Part shown: positions 29,195 to 37,991 of the stretch, piece by piece
Layout of the letters: every line of letters begins with the position of its first letter
Numbering within the stretch: the first letter of the stretch is position 1
Assembly (NCBI RefSeq): GCF_004803475.1
Contig: NZ_SRKY01000004.1
Coordinates: 248,001-312,000 of the forward strand
DNA length: 64,000 bases
Direction: 5' to 3'
Source of the DNA: Aliishimia ponticola
GTDB lineage: Bacteria > Pseudomonadota > Alphaproteobacteria > Rhodobacterales > Rhodobacteraceae
Made by a program: the position numbers and the translations under genes
Notes under the pieces: generated by a model
Database searches by the model: none
Told to the model about the DNA's origin: nothing
What the model saw: the letters and a program-made list of their open reading frames with translations, nothing else

Positions 29195-29209
29195 GAACAT
29201 AAGAAGAAC
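29195..29209 (+). promoter_or_regulatory. SOS (LexA) box upstream of imuB
   Basis: GAACATAAGAAGAAC is an exact GAAC-N7-GAAC direct repeat, the alphaproteobacterial LexA target. It ends 12 bases before the imuB ATG, where bound LexA would block transcription or initiation. imuB belongs to the SOS mutagenesis regulon in alphaproteobacteria. Confidence 0.85.
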
Positions 29210-29221
29210 AAATGTGATCTC

Positions 29222-30919
29222 ATGCCCCCCGCCGATACGCAAAAGGCCCCTGCAAAGCCGCCCGCAAAGCGCCGTATCCTGTCGCTCTGGTTTCCTCGTT
29301 TGGGGGCTGACCGGGTCGTGCGTCAGGATCCGCAGCTTGCGGGGGAGCCGTTGGCGATTGTGGACACCATTGGCAACGCGCAGGTCATCTCCTCTCTCTC
29401 GATAGAGGCGCAGCACAAGGGGCTGTATCCCGGCCAGCCCGTGCGCGACGCTCATGCCATGTGTGATCGGCTGATCACCCGTGCCCGCGCGCCGCTGGCC
29501 GAAGCGCGGTTTCTGGCCGTGTTGCGCCGCTGGGCCGGGAAGTTTTCCCCCTGGGTCGCGGAGGAAGGGCAGGCAGGGCTGGTCGTGGACCTCACCGGTT
29601 GCGCCCATCTGTTTGGTGGCGAAGCGCCCTTGATGCAGGTGGTGCAGCAGGATTGTCACGATATGGGGCTGGCGGTGCAGATGGGGCTGGCCGACACGCG
29701 CGGTGCGGCCTGGGCGCTTGCGCGCTATGCCGGGAAGGACGCCGCCCTGCCGCGCAACGGCGATGCCATCGACCAAGAGGCGCGCGCCACCCGGTCCCGC
29801 GCGGGCAAGCGGCACTGGACACGTGGCGGTGCCGCGCCAGAGATGCCGGTGGACGGGCCTGCCCCCGGTTTGCGCATCGCACCGCCCGGCCGGACCTATG
29901 CCGCGCTGGCCCCCCTGCCCATCGCCGCACTGCGTCTGGAAGCAGATACCACGGCGCAGTTGGCCCGTCTGGGATTGCGCCAAGTGGGCGATCTGGTCGG
30001 GCAACCGCGCGCCGCACTGGCCCGCCGTTTCGGGCGGGGGCTGGTCTATCGCATGGATCAGGCTCTTGGCAGCGCGCCGGAACCTGTGTCCCCGGCAAAG
30101 CCCGCCGATCATTTCGCCACGCGCCTGACCCTGCCGGACCCTATCGGGTTGGCCGAAGACATGCTGGCCGGGATCGACCGATTGTTGCCGCCGCTATGCG
30201 CCCGGCTTGACGCAAAGTCCCGCGCCATCCGCCGCTTACGGTTGGAAGCCCACCGCACCGATCACGGGGTGGAAGCGATTGAGATCGCGCTGGCCCGCCC
30301 TTCGACCGACCCGCCGCATATCCGCCCGTTGCTGGAACTGAAGCTGGACCAGATTGATGCGGGTTTCGGGATCGACATGCTGCGTCTTGAGGCGCTCCAG
30401 ACCGAACCGGTTTATCAGACCCGCGCGGTTGGACATCTGGATGCGGGCAAGGCCGTGGCGGACAGGTTGGCCAAGACCACCCTGCTGGACGACCTGCTCG
30501 GCCGATTGGGGGCCCGCGTCGGCATGGAGGCGATCACGCGCCTACACCCCGCATCCAGCCATATCCCGGAGAAGACCAGCAAAGTGATGGCCGCCGCGTG
30601 GTCCAAACCCCATGACGGCGCGTGGCCAGCCCCGCCCGGCCCACGCCCCGTACTGCTTTGGCCGCCAGAGATCGTGCAAGCCCCGGAAACGCCCGCGCTG
30701 CCTGCTACGTTTCGCTGGCGCGGGCGGACGCACCAATTGGTGCGCGGCAGTGGCCCGGAACGGATCGCGCCGGAATGGTGGCTGGACGCGCCGGAATGGC
30801 GGACCGGAACCCGCGATTACTGGCGCGTGACTGTCGAAAGCGGGGAGGAGCTGTGGCTTTATTTTGCGCATGGCGGCGCACTGTCTGCCGGGTGGTTCTG
30901 TCAGGGCATGTTCGCCTGA
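29222..30919 (+). CDS. imuB: ImuB, catalytically inactive Y-family DNA polymerase homologue
   Basis: A 565-residue protein of the DNA polymerase Y family, ImuB branch. The usual N-terminal metal motif DxD is missing (LSLWFPRLGADR), and the second acidic site is replaced by VVDLTGCAHLFGG, as is typical of ImuB, which acts as a scaffold binding the beta clamp, DnaE2 and ImuA. The C-terminal RDYWRVTVESGEELWLYF segment is common in this family. An SOS box lies directly upstream. The usual partners imuA and dnaE2 are not adjacent: the preceding gene is unrelated and the following gene is small and convergent. Confidence 0.88.
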   Translation: MPPADTQKAPAKPPAKRRILSLWFPRLGADRVVRQDPQLAGEPLAIVDTIGNAQVISSLSIEAQHKGLYPGQPVRDAHAMCDRLITRARAPLAEARFLAVLRRWAGKFSPWVAEEGQAGLVVDLTGCAHLFGGEAPLMQVVQQDCHDMGLAVQMGLADTRGAAWALARYAGKDAALPRNGDAIDQEARATRSRAGKRHWTRGGAAPEMPVDGPAPGLRIAPPGRTYAALAPLPIAALRLEADTTAQLARLGLRQVGDLVGQPRAALARRFGRGLVYRMDQALGSAPEPVSPAKPADHFATRLTLPDPIGLAEDMLAGIDRLLPPLCARLDAKSRAIRRLRLEAHRTDHGVEAIEIALARPSTDPPHIRPLLELKLDQIDAGFGIDMLRLEALQTEPVYQTRAVGHLDAGKAVADRLAKTTLLDDLLGRLGARVGMEAITRLHPASSHIPEKTSKVMAAAWSKPHDGAWPAPPGPRPVLLWPPEIVQAPETPALPATFRWRGRTHQLVRGSGPERIAPEWWLDAPEWRTGTRDYWRVTVESGEELWLYFAHGGALSAGWFCQGMFA

Positions 30920-30937
30920 CCGCGCGGCCCGCCCGGC

Positions 30938-31237
30938 CTAGCAACCATCGGAGCCTTGATCGCGGGCCAGATCGTTCGGATCGGCATAGGCGAATCCCAT
31001 CGCACGCGGGCTGTCATGCGCCAGGACCTGCCCGGCCCGGCGCGCAAAACAGACGCAATTGACCCCGTCCAAGCGTTGTTCGCAAAAGGACTTTTGCGCC
31101 GCGACCGCTTCTTGCACCGCGACTGTTGGCGCGTTCTCACCCGTCACATCCGTCAAGGCGGGGAGGGAGAATGCGACAATCACGGTCGATGTGACACCAA
31201 CCGCGACAGAACTATAAACAACGTAATCTTTGACCAT
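30938..31237 (-). CDS. Small membrane-anchored protein of unknown function
   Basis: A 99-residue protein with one N-terminal hydrophobic segment (SSVAVGVTSTVIVAFSLPAL) that may be an anchor or uncleaved signal, and a C-terminal part with four cysteines (CEQRLDGVNCVC and a final C). GAGGTG precedes the ATG by five bases. It is not recognised. The cysteine pattern could hold a disulfide or a cofactor in the periplasm. Confidence 0.6.
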   Translation of the reverse strand: MVKDYVVYSSVAVGVTSTVIVAFSLPALTDVTGENAPTVAVQEAVAAQKSFCEQRLDGVNCVCFARRAGQVLAHDSPRAMGFAYADPNDLARDQGSDGC

Positions 31238-31339
31238 TGTCGCACCTCACCATCGAAGATACCGGCAAGGCAGGGTTCACCCAAGAAAATGAAACGCGGC
31301 AATTTTCTAAAACTGTCTGCGCCACACCGGGCCCCGACG

Positions 31340-31367
31340 AAAAAAGGCGGCCCCGTTCAGGGCCGCC
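31340..31367 (-). terminator. Rho-independent terminator after ctpA
   Basis: On the minus strand GGCGGCCC and GGGCCGCC pair around a short loop, followed by TTTTTT. It lies 29 bases after the ctpA stop and ends the gpmI-envC-ctpA transcript. Confidence 0.8.
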
Positions 31368-31395
31368 CTTGGTGCAAAACCTTGCACTGTTTCGA

Positions 31396-32739
31396 TTAAT
31401 TGTCGAACTCGTCGCCGATCGCGCTCAGCCCTTTGAGGATGTCGATGGCATAGGCCAGTTGATAATCCTCCTCGCGCAGCTTCGCTGCTTCTTCGGCTTT
31501 GGCGCGATCTTCCTCGATCTGGCGAATTTCGTCTTCGCTGAGCGAGTCGTTTTTCAGGCTGCCGCGCAAATCCGCTTCGGAGCGCTGGAAGCGGTTTGTC
31601 GTTTCTTCCTCGTCTTCGGCATCCGGGTTGCGGCGCGGCTGGGCCACGACGATATCCGGGCTGATGCCAAGCGACTGGATCGACCGACCCGACGGCGTGT
31701 AATACCGCGCGGTGGTCAGGCGCATGGCCCCTTCCTGCCGCAACCGCATAACCGTCTGGACCGACCCTTTGCCGAAGCTCTTGGTGCCCACGACGATGGC
31801 GCGGCGATGGTCTTGCAACGCACCGGCGACGATTTCCGATGCGGAGGCAGAGCCACCATTGATCAGAACCACGATCGGTTTGCCTTCGGCCAGATCGCCC
31901 GGCGTCGCATTATAGCGTTCGCCGTCTTCCAGCTTGCGGCCACGGGTCGACACGATCTCACCCTCGTTGAGGAAAGCGTCGGACACCCGGATCGCCTGTG
32001 TCAGCAAACCGCCGGGGTTGTTGCGCAGATCGATGACGAAACCGTTGACGTTATCGATGCCACCGGCCTCTTCGATCTCTTTCTCCATCCCCTCTTTCAG
32101 GTTCGGATAGGTCTGATCGTTAAAGGTCGTGATCCGCATCACCACGGTTTCACCCTGCGTCCGCGACCGCACGGCCGTCAGCTTGATGGTGTCACGCACG
32201 ATGGAGATATCGAACGGCTCGCTTTCGCCCTCGCGCACGACGGTGATCACGATCTCGGACCCGACGGGGCCACGCATCAAATCGACGGCTTCGTCCAGCG
32301 ACAGGCCCAGAACGCTTTCATTATCCACATGGGTGATGAAATCGCCGGCCTCGATGCCCGCCTCTTCCGCCGGGGTGCCATCGATGGGAGAGACGACTTT
32401 CACAAAGCCTTCTTCCTGCGTCACTTCGATCCCAAGGCCGCCAAACTCGCCGCGCGTCTGCACCTGCATCTGCTTGGCATCGTCGGGCGACAGGTAACTG
32501 GAATGCGGATCGAGAGAGGTCAGCATCCCGTCGATTGCCGCTTCGATCAGTTCACCGGGATCGACCTCTTCCACATATTGAGCGCGGATACGTTCGAAAA
32601 TATCGCCGAACAGGTCCAGCTGTTCATAGACACTCGCGTTGGCATCGGCTTGCTGCGCCAGAAGCGGTCCGGCGATCTGCGTGGTGGCGATGATCCCTGC
32701 CAGCGTACCGCCACCGGCTGCCATGAGGAATTTCTTCAT
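31396..32739 (-). CDS. ctpA: C-terminal processing peptidase, S41 family
   Basis: A 447-residue periplasmic protease. The ATG at 32739 opens a signal peptide (MKKFLMAAGGGTLAGIIATT...). A PDZ domain follows (GGLGIEVTQEEGFVKVV to about residue 170), and the serine-lysine catalytic dyad is seen in GSASASEIVAGAL and TKSFGKGSVQTV, near residues 300-325. Such proteases trim periplasmic and cell-wall proteins. An EnvC-like protein is encoded directly upstream; in several bacteria CtpA acts on cell-wall hydrolases or their regulators. A functional link here is inference from that pairing. Confidence 0.95.
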   Translation of the reverse strand: MKKFLMAAGGGTLAGIIATTQIAGPLLAQQADANASVYEQLDLFGDIFERIRAQYVEEVDPGELIEAAIDGMLTSLDPHSSYLSPDDAKQMQVQTRGEFGGLGIEVTQEEGFVKVVSPIDGTPAEEAGIEAGDFITHVDNESVLGLSLDEAVDLMRGPVGSEIVITVVREGESEPFDISIVRDTIKLTAVRSRTQGETVVMRITTFNDQTYPNLKEGMEKEIEEAGGIDNVNGFVIDLRNNPGGLLTQAIRVSDAFLNEGEIVSTRGRKLEDGERYNATPGDLAEGKPIVVLINGGSASASEIVAGALQDHRRAIVVGTKSFGKGSVQTVMRLRQEGAMRLTTARYYTPSGRSIQSLGISPDIVVAQPRRNPDAEDEEETTNRFQRSEADLRGSLKNDSLSEDEIRQIEEDRAKAEEAAKLREEDYQLAYAIDILKGLSAIGDEFDN

Positions 32740-32747
32740 GCTTTGTC

Positions 32748-33881
32748 CTAATTCGTTGGCCCAAGGCGGAACCACGTCGTTGGATCCACAGGGCGGTTAT
32801 CCTGTCTTACCTCTATATAGAGCGTTTCTGTGCGGTCAGTTCCAGCCCCCTCACTACTTGGTGAGAGCAATTCGTCGCGATCCGTTGCCGGAACCCCCAT
32901 CATTCCGATTGGCTCGCCTTCGGGAATCACCAACCCGGCCTTGCCATAGGTGCGGCCCAGACCGGCGAGGATGATCAGGCTATCGGCCCGCGGCTCAAGC
33001 ACCACGACCTGCCCCAGATCAAGAAGATCGCCGATAAATCGGATCGTTGCGGCGGTTGGCGCCGTGACCAGGGCCTGCGGCCGCGTGGCCAGCAGGATGC
33101 CTTCGCGCACGACCCCCGCCGCGTCCGCCTCGCCCGCGCCATGCAGCAGAACGCCATTGACCGGCAGCGGCAGATTTCCGTCCGGATCGGGCATGGTGAG
33201 CGCCGCGCCGGGGTCGTCTTCGGTGATCTGGCTTAGTCCGCTGGCGAATCCCTCCAGCGTTTCGGTGCTGGCGATCAGGATGGCGGTGCGCGTGGGATCG
33301 GCGGTAAAGCGCTGCGGCAGCGGCTGGCGTTCTGCAATCGCGGTGTTGAGCGCGGCGCGGGCCTCCTGAAGTTGCTGAAGCCCCTCTTCGATACGGCCAG
33401 AAGCCGCCTGTTGCAGCGCGCGCAGGCTGCGGGCTTCGGTCAGGTCACTGCGCAAGGTCGCAGCACGGGCGTTCATGGCTGGTCCCATCTCTGCCAGCAA
33501 CATACTTGCCCGCGCGGTGCCCAAAGCTCCGGCGGGGTGCAACAGAACCGTCGGACTGTTCTCGCGCCCAAGGCTCTGCAAGACTCCCATCAGCGCCGCG
33601 ATTTCAGCGTCCTGCGTGCGCAAACGCTCTGACAGAACGCGCTCGCGCACGGCAACGCGGCGCAACCCTTCGCGGATGGCGGCCAGACCGTCTTCGAAGG
33701 CCAAAATCGTATCTGTCAGGGCGGCAACGCGGTCGCGTGCTTTTTCCGCCGTGCCCAGCTGATCGGTCGCGGCCTCAAGGCGCGCCAAGGCGGCCTCCGC
33801 CACGGCGACCATGTCGGATTGCGCGCTTAACGGCGTTGCCATCAGAAAGGCCGCGAAAAGCAGGCTTGCCCGCCGGATCAT
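32748..33881 (-). CDS. EnvC-like murein hydrolase activator with degenerate LytM domain
   Basis: A 377-residue periplasmic protein: signal peptide (MIRRASLLFAAFLMATPLSA), a long coiled coil (about residues 25-190), and a C-terminal M23/LytM fold. The zinc ligands are lost: the region that should contain HxH reads GQVVVLEPRADSLIILAGLG. This is the EnvC/NlpD pattern, in which an inactive LytM domain activates an amidase at the division site. It overlaps the gpmI stop by four bases and precedes ctpA by 8 bases. Confidence 0.86.
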   Translation of the reverse strand: MIRRASLLFAAFLMATPLSAQSDMVAVAEAALARLEAATDQLGTAEKARDRVAALTDTILAFEDGLAAIREGLRRVAVRERVLSERLRTQDAEIAALMGVLQSLGRENSPTVLLHPAGALGTARASMLLAEMGPAMNARAATLRSDLTEARSLRALQQAASGRIEEGLQQLQEARAALNTAIAERQPLPQRFTADPTRTAILIASTETLEGFASGLSQITEDDPGAALTMPDPDGNLPLPVNGVLLHGAGEADAAGVVREGILLATRPQALVTAPTAATIRFIGDLLDLGQVVVLEPRADSLIILAGLGRTYGKAGLVIPEGEPIGMMGVPATDRDELLSPSSEGAGTDRTETLYIEVRQDNRPVDPTTWFRLGPTN

Positions 33882-35389
33882 TTGAGCAAGCTCTCCCCGG
33901 TCATTTCATCGGGCTGGGGCAGCCCCATCAAGGCCAGCAGCGTTGGCGCCAGATCGGCAAGCCGCCCGTCGCGCAGCGCCGCGCCCTTGGGCCCGTTGAC
34001 CAGAATCACCGGCACCGGGTTCAGCGTATGCGCCGTATGCGGGCCACCGGTTTCGGGGTCGATCATGGTTTCGCAATTGCCGTGATCGGCGGTGACGATC
34101 ATCGTACCGCCCGCCTTGGTCAAGGCATCGACCACACGGCCCAGCCCCTGATCCACCGCCGTGCAAGCCGCCATGGCCGCATCGATATCGCCGGTATGGC
34201 CCACCATGTCAGGGTTGGCGTAGTTGGTGACAATCAGGTCATAGCCCTTTTCGATTGCGGCAACGAACTGGTCCGTAACCTCGCCCGCCGACATCTCCGG
34301 CTGCAAATCATAGGTCGCGACCTTGGGCGATTTCGGCATGAACCGGTCCTCGCCCTCATTCGGGGTTTCCTCGCCGCCATTCAGAAAGAAGGTCACGTGG
34401 GGATATTTCTCTGTCTCGGCCAGCCGGAACTGGGTCTTGCCCTGCTTGGCGACCCATTCGCCCAAGGTGTTCACGATATCCTGCTTGGGGAACACCGTCG
34501 TCATGTAGGCGTCGTGCTTGTCCGAGTAATCCACCATTCCCAGCAGGCCAGACAGCTGCGGGCGGCCCGAAATGTCGAAGGCGTCGAAGGCGGGGTCGCC
34601 GATCGCGCTGAGGATTTCGCGCGCCCGGTCGGCGCGGAAGTTGATGAAGAACAGGCCATCCTTGTCCTGCATCCCGGCGTAGTCCCCCACCACAAAGGGG
34701 TCGATGAACTCGTCGGTCACATTCGCCGCGTAGGATGCTTTGACCCCGTCCAGCGCGGTCGGCGCGCTGTCGGCTTTGCCGGAAACGATCACGTCATAGG
34801 CGCGTTGCACCCGTTCCCACCGGTTGTCCCGATCCATCGCGAAGTACCGTCCGCAGACGGTGACGATCCGCGCGCCTTTGGGAAGATCCTCGGCCAGATC
34901 GGCGATCTGGTCCGCCGCCGATTGCGGGGCCACGTCGCGGCCATCGGTGATGGCATGAACGCAGACCTCAAGCCCCGCATCCGTCAACGCGCGGGCAGCG
35001 GCGATGATATGCGACTGGTGCGAATGCACCCCGCCGGGCGAGGCTAGGCCAGCGATATGCGCCCGCCCACCTGCGGCTTTGACCTTGGCGGCGAATTCCT
35101 GCAGCGCGGGTTTGTCGAAGAACGATCCGTCTTCGATCGCCAGGTCGATCTGTCCAAGGTCCATTGCCACGACCCGGCCCGCGCCGATATTCGTATGCCC
35201 TACTTCGGAGTTGCCCATCTGCCCGGACGGAAGACCCACATCCGGGCCGTGCGTGATCAGCGTCGCGTTGGGGCAGGTCGCCATCAGGTGATCCATGACC
35301 GGGGTGTCGGCCAGCAGCGGCGCGTTTCCCTCGCGCCGATCACTCAGCCCCCAACCATCCAGAATGCACAATATGACGGGCTTACCCAT
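33878..35389 (-). CDS. gpmI: 2,3-bisphosphoglycerate-independent phosphoglycerate mutase
   Basis: A 503-residue manganese enzyme of glycolysis that interconverts 3- and 2-phosphoglycerate. The N-terminal metal-binding motif ILDGWG is followed by GNSEVGHTNIGAGR with the phosphorylated serine, and the C-terminal TADHGNCETM and HTAHTLNPVP carry further metal ligands. I prefer the ATG at 35389, with AGGA eight bases upstream, because it gives the usual MxKPVILCILDGWG start. A GTG/ATG pair 27-30 bases upstream is possible. Confidence 0.97.
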   Translation of the reverse strand: MGKPVILCILDGWGLSDRREGNAPLLADTPVMDHLMATCPNATLITHGPDVGLPSGQMGNSEVGHTNIGAGRVVAMDLGQIDLAIEDGSFFDKPALQEFAAKVKAAGGRAHIAGLASPGGVHSHQSHIIAAARALTDAGLEVCVHAITDGRDVAPQSAADQIADLAEDLPKGARIVTVCGRYFAMDRDNRWERVQRAYDVIVSGKADSAPTALDGVKASYAANVTDEFIDPFVVGDYAGMQDKDGLFFINFRADRAREILSAIGDPAFDAFDISGRPQLSGLLGMVDYSDKHDAYMTTVFPKQDIVNTLGEWVAKQGKTQFRLAETEKYPHVTFFLNGGEETPNEGEDRFMPKSPKVATYDLQPEMSAGEVTDQFVAAIEKGYDLIVTNYANPDMVGHTGDIDAAMAACTAVDQGLGRVVDALTKAGGTMIVTADHGNCETMIDPETGGPHTAHTLNPVPVILVNGPKGAALRDGRLADLAPTLLALMGLPQPDEMTGESLLK

Positions 35390-35464
35390 GGGTTCGGTCC
35401 TGTTCTTGTCCTGCATCACGGGGTTTACCCCCGCAGCCTGCCGATCCCAAGCCCTATTCAGCCC

Positions 35465-36325
35465 CTATTCCGCGGCCAGTGGCACCCGCTCCTGCCCGAT
35501 TGTGGCAATCTCGGCAATTACGCGCGCAATCCGCGCGCGCACCTCGTCAAAATGGGCGTTCGGCACGATCCTGCGCTCATCCATATAGATGGAGCGGTCG
35601 ATTTCCACCTGAACCGCGTGCTGTTTGCGCGCCGGGCGGCCATAGGCCTGCGTGATATAGGCCCCCGCGAAGGGGGAATTTCGTGTGACGGTGAAGCCTT
35701 CGGCGCGAAATGCGGTTTCGATGCGATCCACGATTTCGCCATGGGCGGCGGCGCCGAAGCGGTCCCCCAGAACCACATCCGGACGGCGAGTCGCGCCGCG
35801 AGCGATGCCATCCATGGCCTCGTGCGGCATGGAATGGCAGTCGATCAACAACGCCTGACCGCAGCGCGCGCGCGCCTCGTCCAGCAGGACTTGAAGCTGG
35901 TTGTGATAGGGATGCCAGAACCTGTCGATTCGCCGCTGCGCCTCTTGCAGGGGGATCTTGCCGCGATAGATCGCGCGCCCATTCGCCACAACGCGCGGCA
36001 CGACGCCCAGCCCGGATGCCACGCGCGGGTTATGCGCCTGAGGCCGCAGCCCTTCGATTAACGCCGGGTCCAGTTCCGCGGCCGCCCGGTTCAGGTCGAC
36101 GAAGGCGCGCGGGGCCTCTGCGCGCAGGAAAACAGCACCGAACTGCGGCGCGGAGTCGATCAACAGATCAACAAAGGCGTCTTCCGAAGATCGGATCGTG
36201 TGATCGTCCAGTACGCTGGATTTCAGGAAAGACGGCGCGTAGCGTCGACCGCTATGGGGCGACGCGAACACGACACAGGATGTGCGCCGTTCAGGGAACA
36301 GGACGTCATAGGCCTTCTGAGTCAT
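35465..36325 (-). CDS. N-formylglutamate amidohydrolase
   Basis: A 286-residue enzyme of the HutG/FGase family that releases glutamate from N-formylglutamate. SPHSGRRY near residue 31 and IDCHSMPHEA near residue 145 are family signatures with metal-binding residues. AGAGG lies 7 bases before the ATG at 36325; a longer frame upstream runs into the tRNA leader and is rejected. No other histidine-degradation gene is nearby, so its pathway is not shown by context. Confidence 0.88.
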   Translation of the reverse strand: MTQKAYDVLFPERRTSCVVFASPHSGRRYAPSFLKSSVLDDHTIRSSEDAFVDLLIDSAPQFGAVFLRAEAPRAFVDLNRAAAELDPALIEGLRPQAHNPRVASGLGVVPRVVANGRAIYRGKIPLQEAQRRIDRFWHPYHNQLQVLLDEARARCGQALLIDCHSMPHEAMDGIARGATRRPDVVLGDRFGAAAHGEIVDRIETAFRAEGFTVTRNSPFAGAYITQAYGRPARKQHAVQVEIDRSIYMDERRIVPNAHFDEVRARIARVIAEIATIGQERVPLAAE

Positions 36326-36380
36326 CGAAACCTCTTGCTTGGAAAAAACATAGACTGAAAATATGATTTGCCAAAAGCCC

Positions 36381-36409
36381 TTGATCCCGATCACGACTCC
36401 TTTTATAGG
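36381..36409 (+). promoter_or_regulatory. Sigma-70-type promoter of tRNA-Val
   Basis: TTGATC (36381-36386) and TATAGG (36404-36409) are separated by 17 bases. Transcription would begin about 55 bases before the mature tRNA end. The spacing and the absence of another gene to serve support the call. Confidence 0.55.
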
Positions 36410-36469
36410 CCTTCGAACCGGCGCGGGCTTCCGCGCCCCATTTGTTTGGGGCACGACTTGTGTTGGCAT

Positions 36470-36544
36470 GGGCGGTTAGCTCAGCGGTAGAGCACTTCGT
36501 TGACATCGAAGGGGTCACTGGTTCGATCCCAGTACCGCCCACCA
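36470..36544 (+). tRNA. tRNA-Val (anticodon GAC)
   Basis: A 75-base tRNA with all four arms: acceptor GGGCGGT/ACCGCCC, D arm GCTC/GAGC, anticodon arm CTTCG/CGAAG with loop TTGACAT (anticodon GAC), T arm ACTGG/CCAGT with loop TTCGATC, and an encoded CCA end. It reads GTC/GTT valine codons. A frame on the opposite strand gives a well-known false protein. Confidence 0.98.
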
Positions 36545-36639
36545 TGACTTTTTCGCCGCTTTCGGCACTATGCTGAAAGCCCCGTATCAACCCCGTGGCC
36601 CCGCCAGTTCTGGCGCCACACAAGGCAGAGGAGACAGCC

Positions 36640-36765
36640 ATGAAGGTTCGCAACTCACTCCGCTCGCTCAAGAACCGCCACCGCGATTGTCGCGTGGTGC
36701 GCCGCAAGGGCCGCGTGTATGTGATCAACAAGACTCAGCGCAAGTTCAAAGCCCGCCAAGGCTGA
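36640..36765 (+). CDS. rpmJ: Ribosomal protein L36, type B (no zinc cysteines)
   Basis: A 41-residue basic protein starting [17 protein letters not shown] and ending KFKARQG, typical of the L36 form found in alphaproteobacteria. The four-cysteine zinc set of the other form is absent; only one cysteine is seen. GAGGAG lies 7 bases before the ATG. It follows tRNA-Val by 95 bases and is followed by a strong terminator, so both may share a transcript. Confidence 0.97.
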   Translation: MKVRNSLRSLKNRHRDCRVVRRKGRVYVINKTQRKFKARQG

Positions 36766-36788
36766 ACCGCGCAAAGCTGTATTGAACA

Positions 36789-36817
36789 GGCCGTCCTTCG
36801 GGGCGGCCTTTTCTTTT
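36789..36817 (+). terminator. Rho-independent terminator after rpmJ
   Basis: GGCCGTCC, the loop TTCG and GGGCGGCC form a stable hairpin followed by TTTTCTTTT. It lies 23 bases after the rpmJ stop. Confidence 0.88.
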
Positions 36818-36876
36818 GCCTGATGGCGTTGCGATCCGCACTGCTGCGGCCCCCTTCCGATTGCGCCCCCAATCAT

Positions 36877-36889
36877 GACAAATTTTGTC
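36877..36889. promoter_or_regulatory. Operator-like palindrome upstream of the ferric binding protein gene
   Basis: GACAAATTTTGTC is a perfect inverted repeat (GACAAA/TTTGTC around one base) lying 69 bases before the start codon. Its position ahead of an iron-uptake gene suggests an iron regulator, but it does not clearly match the Fur, RirA or Irr consensus. Confidence 0.4.
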
Positions 36890-36958
36890 GGAAAGAGTTG
36901 CAATCGCCTCGCGCTTATGTTTCCTACAAAATCGATCAGATTATTTAGGGAGACCCCC

Positions 36959-37975
36959 ATGCGGATCGCAATCACCGCCGCGCTGACACTGACAAGCGCG
37001 CTGACCACCGCCGCCTATGCCGAGGGCGAGCTGAACCTTTATTCCTCGCGCCACTATGACACGGATGAGCGTCTGTATTCCGATTTCGAGGACGCCACCG
37101 GGATCACGATCAACCGGATCGAAGGCAACGCCGATGAGTTGATCACGCGGATGCAGGCCGAGGGCGCGAACTCTCCGGCGGACATTCTGCTGACAGTGGA
37201 CACGTCGCGCCTTGCCCGTGCCAAGGCGGCGGGCGTGCTGCAATCCGTGGACAGCGATGTTCTGGAAGCGCGTATCCCCGACTTCCTGCAAGACGATGAC
37301 AACCAGTGGTTTGGTTTCTCGCAGCGGGCGCGGATCATCTTCTATGACAAGACCGACGTCGAAAACCCGCCGATGGATTACCTGTCGCTTGCGGACCCGG
37401 CCTATAAGGGGATGGTTTGCCACCGCTCGTCCTCCAACGTGTATTCCCAGACGCTTTTGTCTGCCGTGATCGAAAACCACGGCGAAGAGGCCGCCAAGGC
37501 GTGGGCGCAGGGCGTTGTCGATAACTTCGCACGGGCACCGCAGGGCGGCGATACCGATCAGCTGCGCGGGCTGGTTTCCGGCGAGTGCGACATCTCCATC
37601 TCCAACACCTATTACTTCGCGCGCGCGATCCGTACCGATGTGAAGGGGCTGGACAAGGGAGCGATGGAGAATATCGGCTGGGTCTTCCCGGCGCAGAATG
37701 CCGAAGGCGCACATATGAACCTGTCCGGTGGCGGCGTCGCGGCGCATGCACCGAACCGTGAAAACGCAATCGCGTTCCTTGAATACCTCGCCTCGGATCA
37801 GGCGCAGAAATACTTCTCTGCCGGGAACGACGAGTATCCAGCGGTTCCGGGTGTGGGGCTGAGCGCCTCCGTCGCGGCGCTGGGCCTGTTCCGTCCCGAT
37901 GCGGTTGACCTGTCCGAAGTCGCCGGGAATGTGCCCACCGCGCAGAAAATCTTCAACGAGGTCGGCTGGGAGTGA
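36959..37975 (+). CDS. fbpA: Ferric iron ABC transporter, periplasmic binding protein
   Basis: A 338-residue periplasmic protein with a signal peptide (MRIAITAALTLTSALTTAAYA) and the FbpA/FutA fold: LNLYSSRHYDTDERLY at the mature start and, later, SISNTYYFARAI with the tyrosine pair used to bind Fe(III). AGGGAG precedes the ATG at 36959. It would deliver ferric iron to the permease encoded convergently at 38060. A terminator and a REP-like element follow. Confidence 0.93.
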   Translation: MRIAITAALTLTSALTTAAYAEGELNLYSSRHYDTDERLYSDFEDATGITINRIEGNADELITRMQAEGANSPADILLTVDTSRLARAKAAGVLQSVDSDVLEARIPDFLQDDDNQWFGFSQRARIIFYDKTDVENPPMDYLSLADPAYKGMVCHRSSSNVYSQTLLSAVIENHGEEAAKAWAQGVVDNFARAPQGGDTDQLRGLVSGECDISISNTYYFARAIRTDVKGLDKGAMENIGWVFPAQNAEGAHMNLSGGGVAAHAPNRENAIAFLEYLASDQAQKYFSAGNDEYPAVPGVGLSASVAALGLFRPDAVDLSEVAGNVPTAQKIFNEVGWE

Positions 37976-37991
37976 CCTGGACCGACCCGGA

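Noticed and set aside
36306-36731. A 141-codon frame on the minus strand covering the tRNA-Val gene
   Set aside because: It is an antisense translation of the tRNA (GGTGIEPVTPSMSTKCS type), a false protein often seen in automatic annotation; the tRNA fold is complete.
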